Source of the DNA: Streptomyces sp. NBC_01210
Lineage (GTDB): Bacteria; Actinomycetota; Actinomycetes; Streptomycetales; Streptomycetaceae
DNA length: 64,000 bases
Assembly: GCF_036010325.1 (NCBI RefSeq)
Contig: NZ_CP108549.1
Location: 1,302,001-1,366,000 of the forward strand
Reading direction: 5' to 3'
Below, in pieces: positions 42,547 through 51,590 of the stretch; the stretch's first letter is position 1, and the number at the start of each line of letters is the position of its first letter. Made by a program: the position numbers and the translations under genes. Below the pieces are notes generated by a model. The model saw only the letters and a program-made list of their open reading frames with translations, was not told the DNA's origin and made no database searches.

Positions 42547-44229
42547 ATGCCAGTCACTTCCAGCAGCGCGCTGCCACGACAGGTCGCCGACTCCTACGTC
42601 GACGCACTCATCGAACTCGACCCGACCATCGGCACGTATCTGGGACTCAAGGAGAGCTCGGGCCTCCTTCCCGACTACTCACCAGCCGGTCAGGAGGCTT
42701 TCGCCGAACTCGCTCGCGAGACACTCGCCAGGCTGGACGATGCCGAGAAGCTGCCGGCCGCGGAGAGCGATGCGGAACGGCGCTGCGGCCGGCTGTTGCG
42801 AGAGCGGCTGACAGCGGAACTCGCCGTGCACGAAACCGATGAAGGTCTGCGCACGGTGAGCAATATGCGCTCGCCGGTGCACACGGTGCGCGAGGTGTTC
42901 ACCGTGACGCCGACGCAGACCGATGAGGACTGGGCGGCCGTGGCGCAGCGGCTGCGGGCGGTGCCGCGCGCCCTGGAGGGCTACCGCGCCTCGCTGGCGC
43001 TGGGACTCGAGCGGAAGCTGCTGGGCGGCCCCCGCGCAACCCGGACCAATATCGACCAGATGACCGAGTGGCTCGGCACGGATCGCAGCTGGTTCGAGGA
43101 GTTCGCGGCGGGCGGCCCCCTCACGCTCCGCACCGAGCTCGACGAGGCGGCCCGCAGTGCGACCGGGGCACTTGCGGATCTGCGCGACTGGATGCGCGAT
43201 GTCTACGCCCCCGCCGTGGCGGACGCGCCCGACACGGTGGGCCGCGAGCGCTACGCCCGCTGGTCGCGCTACTTCAACGGCACCGACCTCGACCTCGACG
43301 AGGCCTACGCATACGGCTGGTCCGAGTATCACCGGCTGCTGGCCGAGATGAAGACCGAGGCGGACAAGATCCTTCCGGGCGCGGGGCCCTGGGAGGCGCT
43401 TGCGCACCTCGACGAGCACGGTGAGCACATCGAGGGTGTCGAGGAGGTGCGGGCCTGGCTGCAGAAGATCATGGACGAGGCGATCGAGGCGCTGGACGGC
43501 ACGCACTTCGAACTGGCCGAACGGGTACGGAAGGTGGAGTCCCGGATCGCTCCGTCGGGCGGCGCGGCGGCGCCGTACTACACCGGCCCGTCCGAAGACT
43601 TCAGCCGCCCCGGCTGTACCTGGCTGCCGACCATGGGCGCCACGCGTTTCCCCGTGTACGACCTGGTGTCGACCTGGTACCACGAGGGCGTTCCCGGCCA
43701 CCATCTGCAGATCGCGCAATGGGTGCATGTCGCGGACCAGCTCTCCCGCTACCAGGCGACGATCGGCGGGGTCAGCGCCAACGCCGAGGGCTGGGCGCTG
43801 TACGCGGAGCGGCTGATGGACGAACTGGGCTTCCTGCCCGACCCGGAGCGCAGGCTGGGCTATCTGGACGCGCAGATGATGCGGGCATGCCGGGTGATCG
43901 TGGACATCGGCATGCATCTGGAGCTGGAGATCCCGGCGGACTCGCCGTTCCACCCGGGCGAGCGCTGGACACCGGCTCTGGGGCAGGAGTTCTTCGGCAG
44001 CCACAGCGGACGGCCGGCGGACTTCGTGGAGAGCGAGCTGACGCGGTATCTGTCCGTTCCGGCACAGGCGATCGGCTACAAGCTGGGTGAGCGGGCGTGG
44101 CTGCTGGGCCGGGAGAACGCGCGCAAGGCACACGGCGACGCGTTCGACGCGAAGGCCTGGCACATGGCGGCTCTGTCGCAGGGCTCGCTGGGCCTGGACG
44201 ATCTGGTCGACGAGCTGTCGAAGCTCTGA
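42547..44229 (+). CDS. DUF885-family metallopeptidase-like protein
   Basis: This 560-residue protein of the DUF885 family, related to M-type metallopeptidases, begins MPVTSSSALPRQVADSYVDALIELDPTIGTYLGL. The zinc-motif HEGVPGHHLQ (HExxPGH form) occurs near residue 384, with a candidate Glu ligand in ANAEGWALYAERLM about 40 residues on. No signal peptide is present. Start 42547 is preferred to an ATG 42 bases upstream because GAGGATG sits at SD distance. Function is probably intracellular peptide hydrolysis. Confidence 0.88.
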   Translation: MPVTSSSALPRQVADSYVDALIELDPTIGTYLGLKESSGLLPDYSPAGQEAFAELARETLARLDDAEKLPAAESDAERRCGRLLRERLTAELAVHETDEGLRTVSNMRSPVHTVREVFTVTPTQTDEDWAAVAQRLRAVPRALEGYRASLALGLERKLLGGPRATRTNIDQMTEWLGTDRSWFEEFAAGGPLTLRTELDEAARSATGALADLRDWMRDVYAPAVADAPDTVGRERYARWSRYFNGTDLDLDEAYAYGWSEYHRLLAEMKTEADKILPGAGPWEALAHLDEHGEHIEGVEEVRAWLQKIMDEAIEALDGTHFELAERVRKVESRIAPSGGAAAPYYTGPSEDFSRPGCTWLPTMGATRFPVYDLVSTWYHEGVPGHHLQIAQWVHVADQLSRYQATIGGVSANAEGWALYAERLMDELGFLPDPERRLGYLDAQMMRACRVIVDIGMHLELEIPADSPFHPGERWTPALGQEFFGSHSGRPADFVESELTRYLSVPAQAIGYKLGERAWLLGRENARKAHGDAFDAKAWHMAALSQGSLGLDDLVDELSKL

Positions 44230-44676
44230 CAGCGGACGGCCGAAGTCGCGTACGGCCCGCCGCGTCGGCCGGGCTCAGCCGAATGGCATGAGCCCGGCCA
44301 CCGTCGGCCCGTGCGGCGGCGACGGGGAGCCGGTACGCGGTGGGCGCATCGCTGGACGTGGCGCCGCCGGCGGACGCCCCGCGCCAGGACGAGGTGCTGG
44401 AGTTCGCCGCGCGTCTGGAGGCGGCGGACCTGCCGAGCGCGATCGTGGTCGGCGTCGCGGGGGCGTGCGAGCGGGCGACATCGGCGGTGACGGCTGGGCG
44501 GTCGTCGAGGGCGATACGGCCCGGGCGAGCGGGCATTACGCGTGCGACAACGACGCCGTACTCGATGTCGTCCTGCGGGCGGCACGTCCGGTGCCGACTC
44601 CAGCGCATCGGACGCCCTGTTCCCGCTCCCGTACCCGTCCGTCGTGCGGTGGGAGATTTCGGGTCGCGGGTCCGGA
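44230..44676. other. 447-base stretch with possible gene remnant
   Basis: No intact gene is present. On the plus strand, SLDVAPPADAPRQDEVLEFAARLEAADLPSAIVVG (from about 44346) looks protein-like, then a change of frame gives GDGWAVVEGDTARASGHYACDNDAVLDVVLRAA (about 44476-44583). Together they suggest a decayed gene of unknown family. Neither part has a good start or SD. I could not name a family. Confidence 0.3.
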
Positions 44677-45159
44677 TCAGCAGCCGCAGTTGTCCGAGTC
44701 GAGAGGCGCGGTCAGCGGGTCGGCGTCGCGCTTGCGGCTGCCCTCCCAGGTCTCGAACTCGAAGCCCTCACGGGCCCAGTACTCGAAACCACCGAGCATC
44801 TCCTTCACCTGGTAGCCGAGTTCGGCGAGGGCCAGAGCCGCGCGCGTCGCTCCGTTGCAGCCGGGGCCCCAGCAGTACGTGACGACCGGCACCGACTTGT
44901 CCAGCAGCTGCTCGGCCTGCTCGGCGATCAGGGCGGTCGGCAGATGGACCGCACCGGGCACGTGCCCCTGGTCCCAGGACTCGGTGGAGCGGGAGTCGAG
45001 GACCACGAAACCCGGGTCGCCGCCGGCCGCCAGCGCCGAGGCGACATCGGAGACATCGGCGTGAAAGGCCAGGCCGGCCGCGAAGTAGGCGGCGGCTGCC
45101 GCGGGCGAGGCCGGCGGCACGCGGAGGACGGGGTTCGTGGCGAGCTGCGTCGTAGTCAT
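44677..45159 (-). CDS. Rhodanese-domain sulfurtransferase
   Basis: This 160-residue single-domain rhodanese contains FVVLDSRSTESWDQGHVPGAVHLPT, then the active-site loop YCWGPGCNGATRAA with the catalytic Cys in CWGPGC, and ELGYQVKEMLGGFEYW as the C-terminal core. The tail ends LDSDNCGC, adding a Cys pair. It transfers sulfane sulfur, or acts in Cys-based redox handling. It is divergent from an Lrp/AsnC gene, as is the PLP lyase 3 kb away, so both probably belong to sulfur amino-acid metabolism. Confidence 0.9.
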   Translation of the reverse strand: MTTTQLATNPVLRVPPASPAAAAAYFAAGLAFHADVSDVASALAAGGDPGFVVLDSRSTESWDQGHVPGAVHLPTALIAEQAEQLLDKSVPVVTYCWGPGCNGATRAALALAELGYQVKEMLGGFEYWAREGFEFETWEGSRKRDADPLTAPLDSDNCGC

Positions 45160-45185
45160 GACCGAAAATCTACGGTCGGGGACCG
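45160..45185. promoter_or_regulatory. Nested GACCG/CGGTC inverted repeats before rhodanese and Lrp genes
   Basis: GACCG at 45160-45164 and 45181-45185 flank CGGTC at 45173-45177, making two overlapping inverted repeats in a 94-base divergent gap. The most likely ligand is the Lrp/AsnC protein at 45254. The site begins one base upstream of the rhodanese start. Confidence 0.45.
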
Positions 45186-45253
45186 TTTCCCTGAAGTGAG
45201 ATCTCCCGGAACATGTCTTGATCGGCCGGGGATTTCCCTGCTATTTCTCGAGC

Positions 45254-45700
45254 ATGACCGGATTTTCACCGGACGCCACGGATTGGCGCATCCTCGAAGC
45301 CCTGCAGAGCCGGGGCCGGGCCAGCTTCGCCGAGCTGGCCAGGGTCGTCTCCATGTCGTCGAGCGCCGTGACCGAGCGGATCCGCAGGCTGGAGGAGGCC
45401 GGGGTGATATCCGGATACACCGCGGTGGTGGAGCAGGAGCGGCTCGGGCTCCCCATCCTCGCGTTCGTACGACTCCGCTACCCGAACGGCAATTACAAGC
45501 CGTTCCACGATCTGCTGGAGACCACGCCCGAGATCCTCGAGGCCCACCATGTGACGGGCGACGACTGCTTCGTACTCAAGGTCGCCACCCGCTCGATGAA
45601 CCACCTCGAGGAGGTCTCCGGAAAGATCGGCGCACTCGGCTCGGTGACGACGAGCGTCGTCTATTCCTCTCCACTGCCGCGCCGGGCGATCAGCCGCTGA
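45254..45700 (+). CDS. Lrp/AsnC-family regulator (second)
   Basis: This 148-residue protein starts MTGFSPDATDWRILEALQSRGRASFAELARVVSMSSSAVTERIRRLEEAG (HTH residues 8-55), then the RAM domain GVISGYTAVVEQERLGLPILAFVRL. It faces the rhodanese gene and is the likely regulator. Start ATG 45254 is chosen because it opens the family domain; an upstream ATG overlaps the operator. The last 11 bases overlap sbcC read from the other strand. Confidence 0.92.
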   Translation: MTGFSPDATDWRILEALQSRGRASFAELARVVSMSSSAVTERIRRLEEAGVISGYTAVVEQERLGLPILAFVRLRYPNGNYKPFHDLLETTPEILEAHHVTGDDCFVLKVATRSMNHLEEVSGKIGALGSVTTSVVYSSPLPRRAISR

Positions 45701-48700
45701 GCGGCGCGGCACGCAGCCGCACCGCCGAGCCGTGCCGTTCCTTGACGACCTCCAGCTGGGCGGGGATCCGTCGGCGCAGATCGGCGACATGGCTGACGAT
45801 GCCGACGCTGCGATCCCGCTCGCGCAGCGAGTCGAGCACGTCGAGCACCTCGTCCAGGGTCTGGTCGTCCAGGCTGCCGAAGCCCTCGTCGATGAAGAGG
45901 GTGTCCAGCTGTACGCCGCCGGCCTCGCCGGTGACGACGTCGGCGAGACCGAGCGCGAGCGCGAGCGAGGCGAAGAAAGTCTCGCCGCCGGAGAGGGTCG
46001 ACGTGTCACGCTCACTGCCGGTCCAGGCGTCGACGACATGCAGTCCGAGTCCGGAACGCTTGCCGCCGGCCCGGGCGTCTGAGTGCACCAGGGTGTAGCG
46101 GCCGGACGACATGCGCTGCAGCCGTACGGTGGCGGCGGCCGCGACCTGTTCGAGGCGGGCCGCCAGGACGTACGACTCGAGGCGCATCTTGCGCTCATTG
46201 TCTGCGGAGGTACCCGCGGTGAGTCCGGCGAGGCGGGCCACCCGGTCGTACTCCTCGCGCAGCGGGCCGAGCCTGCGGACTTCCAGCACGGCCTGCCGGG
46301 AGAGCCGGGCGAGCTCCGCGCACCGGTCGCGGGCCGCGGCGAGCCCGGACGCGGCGTCGCGCAGAGCACGCTCGGCGGCGTCATGGGCGGCCCGAGCGGC
46401 TTCGGGGTCGGCGGCGCCGTGCTCGGCGGCGCTCCGGGTGTCCGCTTCGGCCAGCCGGTCGGCGACCGCGGCGGCCTCGGTCTGCCAGGCGTCGATCCGA
46501 TGTTGGAGGTCACGCTGCTGCGCGTCGCCGAGCAGCGCGGCGGCCGCGGCGCTCGGTGTGTCGAACCCGGCCCGGAACGCCGCGTCGGCCAGCCGGTCGT
46601 CGGCCTCCTTCAGTCGCTGCTCGGTGGCGTCGGCAGACCGTACGGCCTCGGCCGCCTCGACGAGCAGCCGCACCCGGCGCTCCAGCAGCGCGGAGTGCTC
46701 GGCGACGCTGCCCGTGCCGCCTCTGGCCCGGGCCAGTTCGCTTTCCAGCGCGGTCTGTTCGCGGTCGAGGGCTTCCCGCTGCGAAGTCCGCGCGGCGGCG
46801 CGCCGCTCGGCCTGCTGCTGCGCGCCAAGCCGCTCCTCACGCTCCCGCTCGGCCCGGTCGAGCGCCTCGCGGGCGGCGTGCATACCGGAGGCGAGGCTGT
46901 GCGCGTCGGTGTGTTTGCGCTCCAACTGCTCGACGAATACGCGGAGTTCACCGGCGTCGGGGTCGTCGCCATCGGCCGCCACGCCGGAACGCCGCACAGA
47001 GCTGCCGACCGTGTCCCGCCCATCAGCGGTCGCGGCCTCGGCACGCCCCACCCCGCCGCTCGTCGCATCGAGTTCCACGTCGCCGGAGCTTGGTTCGGCC
47101 TTCGCCCGGTCGAGCGCGTCGCCGGACCTCACCTCCGGGCCCTCCGGCTCCCCGGCCTCGACAGCCCGGCTGCCCGCGTCGCCCCGCGTTCCAGCCCCCG
47201 TCGGCGTGAGCCGCGCCGCCTCCCGTGCCGTCGTGAACGCCTCGCGTACCACCGCCAGTTCACGTTCGGCATCCGCCTTCGCCCCGTCCGCCCGTGCTGA
47301 GTCCTCGTACGCCGCTTCCTCCGCCGTACGGTCGACATGCCCGTCCCCGGCGCGGGCCGGCGCAGGGTGTTCCGCCGAGCCGCAGACCGCGCACGGCCGG
47401 CCCGTCACCAGCCCGGCTGCCAACTCCGCCGCGATGCCCCGCAGTCGGCGCTCCTTCAGGTCGAGCCAGCTCTCTCGCGCGCTGTTCGCGCGGTCGCGGG
47501 CAGTACGCAGCTGCTCCTCGGCCTGCTCGGTGCGCGCCCTGAGCCGGTCCCGTTCACATGCCGCCCGCAGCCTTCGGCGGGCCGGTTCGAGCTGTCCGGT
47601 CAGGTTCTCTGCGCGGGTGGCCGCCTCCTGCGACGCCACGATCCGCTCCTGGTGGCTTCGCCGGACGCCCTCCCAGCCGGACAGCCAGCCCGCCGCGTCC
47701 TGGATGATGTCGTCGTCCGCCCGGGCCTGGCGGTCCAGGTCCGCGCGTTCGCGGGCAATCTCCGCGCTCCGGCGCTCCGCGCGCCGGGCGGCTTCGAGGC
47801 CGCCCAGGTCCTGGCGCAGCTTTCGTTCGAGCCCCGCCAGCTGTTCCGCGCCGGCCTCCGCGAGGTCCGGCGGAAGTACGGACCGCGCACGCTCCCGTTC
47901 GGCGTCGGCGCTGCGGTGTTCCCGTTCGGCGTCGTCGCGCAGCCTCAGCGCGGGCCCCACCAGCTCCGCCTTGCGGGCCCGCTCCAGCCGGGCCCGAAGT
48001 TCTTCGCGTTCGGGGCGCCGCGTTTCGAGCGCCTCGGCCCGCTGCCGTGCGTCCTCGTACCGCTGCTGCAGCCGGGCGAGTTCACGCTCGGCGTCCAGGG
48101 CGTGCCGGGCGGCAGCCTGCCGGCTTTCCGTCGCGGCCAGCGCCCAGTCGGCGATGTCCAGCATTTCCCGCGCGCCCGCGCGGGCGACGGCCGCCCAGGC
48201 GAGGACGGCCGCGGCGAGCCCGGGGTCGCCCGGCTGCTGTTGCGGCGGCGGCCAGTCGCCGGCCGCCGCGCCCGCCGCCTGTTCCATCCGGTGGGCGATC
48301 GCGAGCAGCCGCTCGTCACCGGCGCGTACCTGCTGCTCGGCCACGCGCCGCTGTTCGGCGAGGCGTTCCTCGACGGCGGCGAAGCGGCGGGTGTCGAAGA
48401 GCCGTCCAAGTAGCTTGCCGCGCGCCTCGGCGTCGGCGCGCAGGAAGCGCGCGAAGTCTCCCTGGGGCAGCAGCACCACCTGGCAGAACTGGTCGCGGCT
48501 CATCCCGACCAGCTGGTTGATCTCCTCGCCGATCTCCTGGTGGGAGCGGCTCAGCGACTGCCACTCGCCGATCCCGGCGTCGTACTCGCGCAGCCAGCTC
48601 TGGGCCCGTTCGGTGGTGAAGCCCTTGCCGTTCTTCTTGCGACGCGGCTGGGCCGGACGGCGTTTGATCTCCAGTCGCCGTCCGCCCACGGTCAGTTCGA

Positions 48701-48944
48701 CGCACACCTCGGTGGGGGTGCCGGCCGGGGCGTGGTCGCTGCGCAGCGAGGCACCAGGGCTCTGTCGTGCGCCCGGCACCGCCCCGTACAGCGCGAAGCA
48801 GACCGCGTCGAGGACGGAGGTCTTGCCGGCGCCGGTCGGTCCGTGCAGGAGGAAGATCCCGGCGGTGGACAGCGCGTCGAAGTCGATCTGCTGGCTGGAG
48901 CCGAAGGGGCCGAAAGCGGTGACAGTCAGCTGATGCAGTCTCAC
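45690..48944 (-). CDS. sbcC: DNA double-strand-break repair ATPase SbcC
   Basis: SbcC forms the SbcCD (Mre11-Rad50-like) nuclease that opens hairpins and protein-blocked ends. The 1084-residue protein has Walker A GPTGAGKT at 35-42, long coiled coils, and the zinc-hook Cys518-x2-Cys521 (GRPCAVCGS). The ABC signature LSGGETF and Walker B LDTLFIDEGFGS are near the C-terminus. After the hook (about residues 570-670) is a roughly 90-residue Gly/Asp/Ala-rich low-complexity stretch. The start GTG overlaps the sbcD stop (GTGA). Confidence 0.95.
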   Translation of the reverse strand: MRLHQLTVTAFGPFGSSQQIDFDALSTAGIFLLHGPTGAGKTSVLDAVCFALYGAVPGARQSPGASLRSDHAPAGTPTEVCVELTVGGRRLEIKRRPAQPRRKKNGKGFTTERAQSWLREYDAGIGEWQSLSRSHQEIGEEINQLVGMSRDQFCQVVLLPQGDFARFLRADAEARGKLLGRLFDTRRFAAVEERLAEQRRVAEQQVRAGDERLLAIAHRMEQAAGAAAGDWPPPQQQPGDPGLAAAVLAWAAVARAGAREMLDIADWALAATESRQAAARHALDAERELARLQQRYEDARQRAEALETRRPEREELRARLERARKAELVGPALRLRDDAEREHRSADAERERARSVLPPDLAEAGAEQLAGLERKLRQDLGGLEAARRAERRSAEIARERADLDRQARADDDIIQDAAGWLSGWEGVRRSHQERIVASQEAATRAENLTGQLEPARRRLRAACERDRLRARTEQAEEQLRTARDRANSARESWLDLKERRLRGIAAELAAGLVTGRPCAVCGSAEHPAPARAGDGHVDRTAEEAAYEDSARADGAKADAERELAVVREAFTTAREAARLTPTGAGTRGDAGSRAVEAGEPEGPEVRSGDALDRAKAEPSSGDVELDATSGGVGRAEAATADGRDTVGSSVRRSGVAADGDDPDAGELRVFVEQLERKHTDAHSLASGMHAAREALDRAEREREERLGAQQQAERRAAARTSQREALDREQTALESELARARGGTGSVAEHSALLERRVRLLVEAAEAVRSADATEQRLKEADDRLADAAFRAGFDTPSAAAAALLGDAQQRDLQHRIDAWQTEAAAVADRLAEADTRSAAEHGAADPEAARAAHDAAERALRDAASGLAAARDRCAELARLSRQAVLEVRRLGPLREEYDRVARLAGLTAGTSADNERKMRLESYVLAARLEQVAAAATVRLQRMSSGRYTLVHSDARAGGKRSGLGLHVVDAWTGSERDTSTLSGGETFFASLALALGLADVVTGEAGGVQLDTLFIDEGFGSLDDQTLDEVLDVLDSLRERDRSVGIVSHVADLRRRIPAQLEVVKERHGSAVRLRAAPLSG

Positions 48945-50107
48945 CGGGCCACCTCGCGCACACCCTCGTCCACCCGTACGTCGTCGAAGGCTCCGCGCAG
49001 CACGGTGCGTTCCCGGTCGTCGGGCCCGCTGCCGCCGCGCACATGAGCCACGAAGTCCTCCGCGATCTGCTGGTCGCTGCGTCCCTTCAGCCGCTGTGCG
49101 TACGAAGTGGCGGCGTCCCCGCCGGGGCGCTCCGGCTCGAAGACGAGGCTCAGGGTGTGCGGGAACCGCTCGGTGAGGCGCGCCATCGGTTCTGCCGGGC
49201 GCACCGGATCGGTGAGGGTCGCCTCGACGAACGACTGCTCGTGCCGGACCAACGCCGGATCGTCGAGCAGTGCTTCGAGCGTGCCGCGCAGCCGGGCGAG
49301 GCCGCGCGGCACCGGGCAGTCGATGCGCTCGGCGGTGAGTTCGCCCCGCGCCCCGAGGTCGATGAGCCACATCGTCTTGCGGTGATGGGCCTCCGAGAAG
49401 GAGTAGGCGAGCGGTGATCCGGAGTAGCGCACGCGCTCCGTGATGGTCTGGCAGCCGTGCAGATGTCCGAGTGCGGCATAGTCGACACCGCGGAACACGG
49501 CGGAGGGCACGGCGGAGACTCCTCCGACGGTGATGTCCCGCTCGCTGTCGCTCTCTTCGCCGCCCGCGACGAACGCATGCGCGAGGACCACGGACCGGGT
49601 GCCCTCCTCACGCGTCGCGAGATCGGCCCGTACGCGCTCCATCGCCGCGCCGAGTACGGCTTCGTGGCGCGCCTTCTCCGTCTTGAACTCGCCCTTCACC
49701 AGGGAGGGTTCGAGATACGGCAGCCCGTAGCAGGCCACCGCGCCGTGCGCGTCGCTCAGCAGCACGGGCGTGCCGCACCCCGCCGGATCGGTGCGCAGAT
49801 GTATGCCGGCGCGCTCGATCAGCCCCGCGCCGACGCCGAGCCTGCGCGCCGAGTCGTGGTTCCCGGAGATCATCACGGTCGGCACGCCCGCGGCGGCCAG
49901 CCGGTGCAGCGCCTCGTCGAAGAGCTCAACTGCCGCCAGCGGCGGCACGGCCCGGTCATAGACATCTCCCGCGACCAGCACCGCGTCCACGTCGCGCTCG
50001 CGCACCGTCGCCACCAGGCGGTCGAGGAACGCGGCCTGGGCGTCGAGCAAGCTCACCCGGTGGAACGACCGTCCCAGATGCCAGTCCGACGTATGCAGGA
50101 ATCTCAT
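48941..50107 (-). CDS. sbcD: Exonuclease SbcD
   Basis: This 388-residue Mre11-type metallophosphoesterase is the nuclease of SbcCD. Metal motifs are DWHLG (8-12), GDVYDRA, GNHDSA, and the His pair in ALGHLHG. It has the SbcD C-terminal capping domain. ATG 50107 is the family start. It is the first gene of the sbcDC operon, coupled by a four-base overlap. It is cytoplasmic, with a role in replication-fork and break repair. Confidence 0.95.
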   Translation of the reverse strand: MRFLHTSDWHLGRSFHRVSLLDAQAAFLDRLVATVRERDVDAVLVAGDVYDRAVPPLAAVELFDEALHRLAAAGVPTVMISGNHDSARRLGVGAGLIERAGIHLRTDPAGCGTPVLLSDAHGAVACYGLPYLEPSLVKGEFKTEKARHEAVLGAAMERVRADLATREEGTRSVVLAHAFVAGGEESDSERDITVGGVSAVPSAVFRGVDYAALGHLHGCQTITERVRYSGSPLAYSFSEAHHRKTMWLIDLGARGELTAERIDCPVPRGLARLRGTLEALLDDPALVRHEQSFVEATLTDPVRPAEPMARLTERFPHTLSLVFEPERPGGDAATSYAQRLKGRSDQQIAEDFVAHVRGGSGPDDRERTVLRGAFDDVRVDEGVREVAR

Positions 50108-50149
50108 GATCCTCGAGAGTAACGGTGGGGTCGGACATCACAGGCGGCT

Positions 50150-50776
50150 TCAGGCATCTCCGTACGCTTCACCGCCGAGTTCCAGTCCCGCCGTCCCCGC
50201 CGTCGCGTCGGCCAGCCAGGAACGGAAACCGTCGATGTCGGCGTCCGGCAGCCCGATCTCCATGGTGACGGCCTCCGCGTACCGGACCTCGCGCACATCC
50301 CGCCCGGTCGCCCGCAGATCGTTCTCCAGCTTGCCCGCCCGCTGGTGGTCGACGGTGACGGTGGCCAGCCGGAAGCGCTGCCTGGTGAGAGTGCCGAGCG
50401 CGTCCAGGGCTTCGCCGACCGCTCCCCCGTACGCCCTGATCAGCCCGCCCGCACCGAGTTTCACACCGCCGTAGTAGCGGGTGACGACAGCGACGACATA
50501 ACGGACTTCTCGCCGCATCAGCATCTGCAGCATGGGTACACCCGCCGTGCCGCCCGGTTCACCGTCGTCGCTCGCCTTCTGCACGGCGGCTTCGGCACCG
50601 ATGACGTACGCGAAACAGTTGTGGGTGGCGGTCGGGTGCTCCTTGCGGATGCGTGCGACGAAGGCCTGCGCCTCCTCCTCGGTGGCGGCCGGGGCGAGCG
50701 CGCAGATGAAGCGCGATCTGTTGATCTCGGTCTCGTGCACGCCCTCGCGGGCGACCGTCCGGTACTGCTCCTGCAT
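50150..50776 (-). CDS. YigZ/IMPACT-family protein
   Basis: This 208-residue protein has an N-terminal UPF0029 (IMPACT) domain with EINRSRFICALAP, ATHNCFAYVIG and DDGEPGGTAGVPML, plus VVTRYYGGVKLGAGGLIRAYG (the family signature). It has the C-terminal DUF1949 domain. Members are linked to translation control or peptide and RNA binding. It is separated from sbcD by 42 bases and may share its transcript. Confidence 0.93.
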   Translation of the reverse strand: MQEQYRTVAREGVHETEINRSRFICALAPAATEEEAQAFVARIRKEHPTATHNCFAYVIGAEAAVQKASDDGEPGGTAGVPMLQMLMRREVRYVVAVVTRYYGGVKLGAGGLIRAYGGAVGEALDALGTLTRQRFRLATVTVDHQRAGKLENDLRATGRDVREVRYAEAVTMEIGLPDADIDGFRSWLADATAGTAGLELGGEAYGDA

Positions 50777-50838
50777 TCCGCCACCCTATGCGCCGCCCGG
50801 AGGGGAATGCTCCGCGCCGGCCGCCCGTTGACCCGGGC

Positions 50839-51246
50839 ATGTACGCAGACGCAGAGACGATCCGCAGGATCCTGACCTCGACGGGTGACACCTGGGCGGT
50901 GGTCGGCCTGTCCAGCAACGAGACGCGGGCCGCGCACGGCGTCGCCGATGTCCTCCAGCGCTATGGCAAGCGCATCGTACCGGTGCACCCCAAGGCCGAG
51001 ACGGTCCATGGTGAGCAGGGTTACGCCACGCTCGCCGACATCCCCTTCGAGGTCGATGTGGTCGATGTCTTCGTCAATTCCGGCCTGGCGGGTCCGGTGG
51101 CGGACGAGGCCGCCGCGATCGGCGCGAAGGCGGTCTGGTTCCAGCTGGGTGTGGTAGACGAGGATGCCTACGAGCGCACCCGCGCGGCCGGTCTCGACAT
51201 GGTCATGGACCGCTGCCCGGCCATCGAGATCCCACGGCTCGGCTGA
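50839..51246 (+). CDS. CoA-binding protein (YccU type)
   Basis: This 135-residue single CoA-binding domain starts MYADAETIRRILTSTGDTWAVVGLSSNETRAAHGVADVLQ, with the Rossmann GLSSNETR loop. The segment VVDVFVNSGLAGPVADEAAAIGAKAVWFQLGV is diagnostic of the small YccU/CoA_binding_2 group. The start at 50839 opens the family domain; longer in-frame starts are in the YigZ promoter area. Function in CoA or acyl-CoA handling is not defined. Confidence 0.92.
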   Translation: MYADAETIRRILTSTGDTWAVVGLSSNETRAAHGVADVLQRYGKRIVPVHPKAETVHGEQGYATLADIPFEVDVVDVFVNSGLAGPVADEAAAIGAKAVWFQLGVVDEDAYERTRAAGLDMVMDRCPAIEIPRLG

Positions 51247-51272
51247 GAGCCCACCAGCGGGGTGGAGCCGCA

Positions 51273-51571
51273 TTGAGCACGATCCACAGCGACCGGCGGC
51301 CGGCCGCGCAACTGGCCGGGCTGGGCCTCGAGCCCGGCGGCGTCCTGATGGTGCACGCGGCGCTGCGCACGGTGAGTACGAGGACGCGGATCTGGACGAC
51401 AGCGATTTCGCCGCTCTCGGGACGGACTTCGAACGCGGCGCGAGCGGCGCAGGTTTACGGACGGGTCCGGTGGGTTCGGCGCACAGCCGACTGCTGGGGC
51501 TGGTCGACGCGGTCGACTTCTCGCAGGGGTGGCTGCGGGAGCACCGGACGGCGCGGGCGGTGCCGGAGTGA
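51273..51571 (+). pseudogene. Aminoglycoside N(3)-acetyltransferase remnant with internal deletion
   Basis: Frame one, from TTG 51273 after GGTGGAG, gives STIHSDRRPAAQLAGLGLEPGGVLMVHAALRTV, the AAC(3) N-terminus. At about 51370 the reading switches to another frame: YEDADLDDSDFAALGTDFERGASGAGLRTGPVGSAHSRLLGLVDAVDFSQGWLREHR, the AAC(3) C-terminus. Roughly 170 residues of the catalytic core are missing, and the join is out of frame. This is a deletion remnant and not an active resistance gene. Confidence 0.8.
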
Positions 51572-51590
51572 GCACCGCCGCGCCGGGGCT

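Noticed and set aside
46111..48933. A 940-codon open frame on the plus strand
   Set aside because: It lies entirely antisense to sbcC, is Ser/Arg/Ala-rich without domains, and is a by-product of high GC codon bias.
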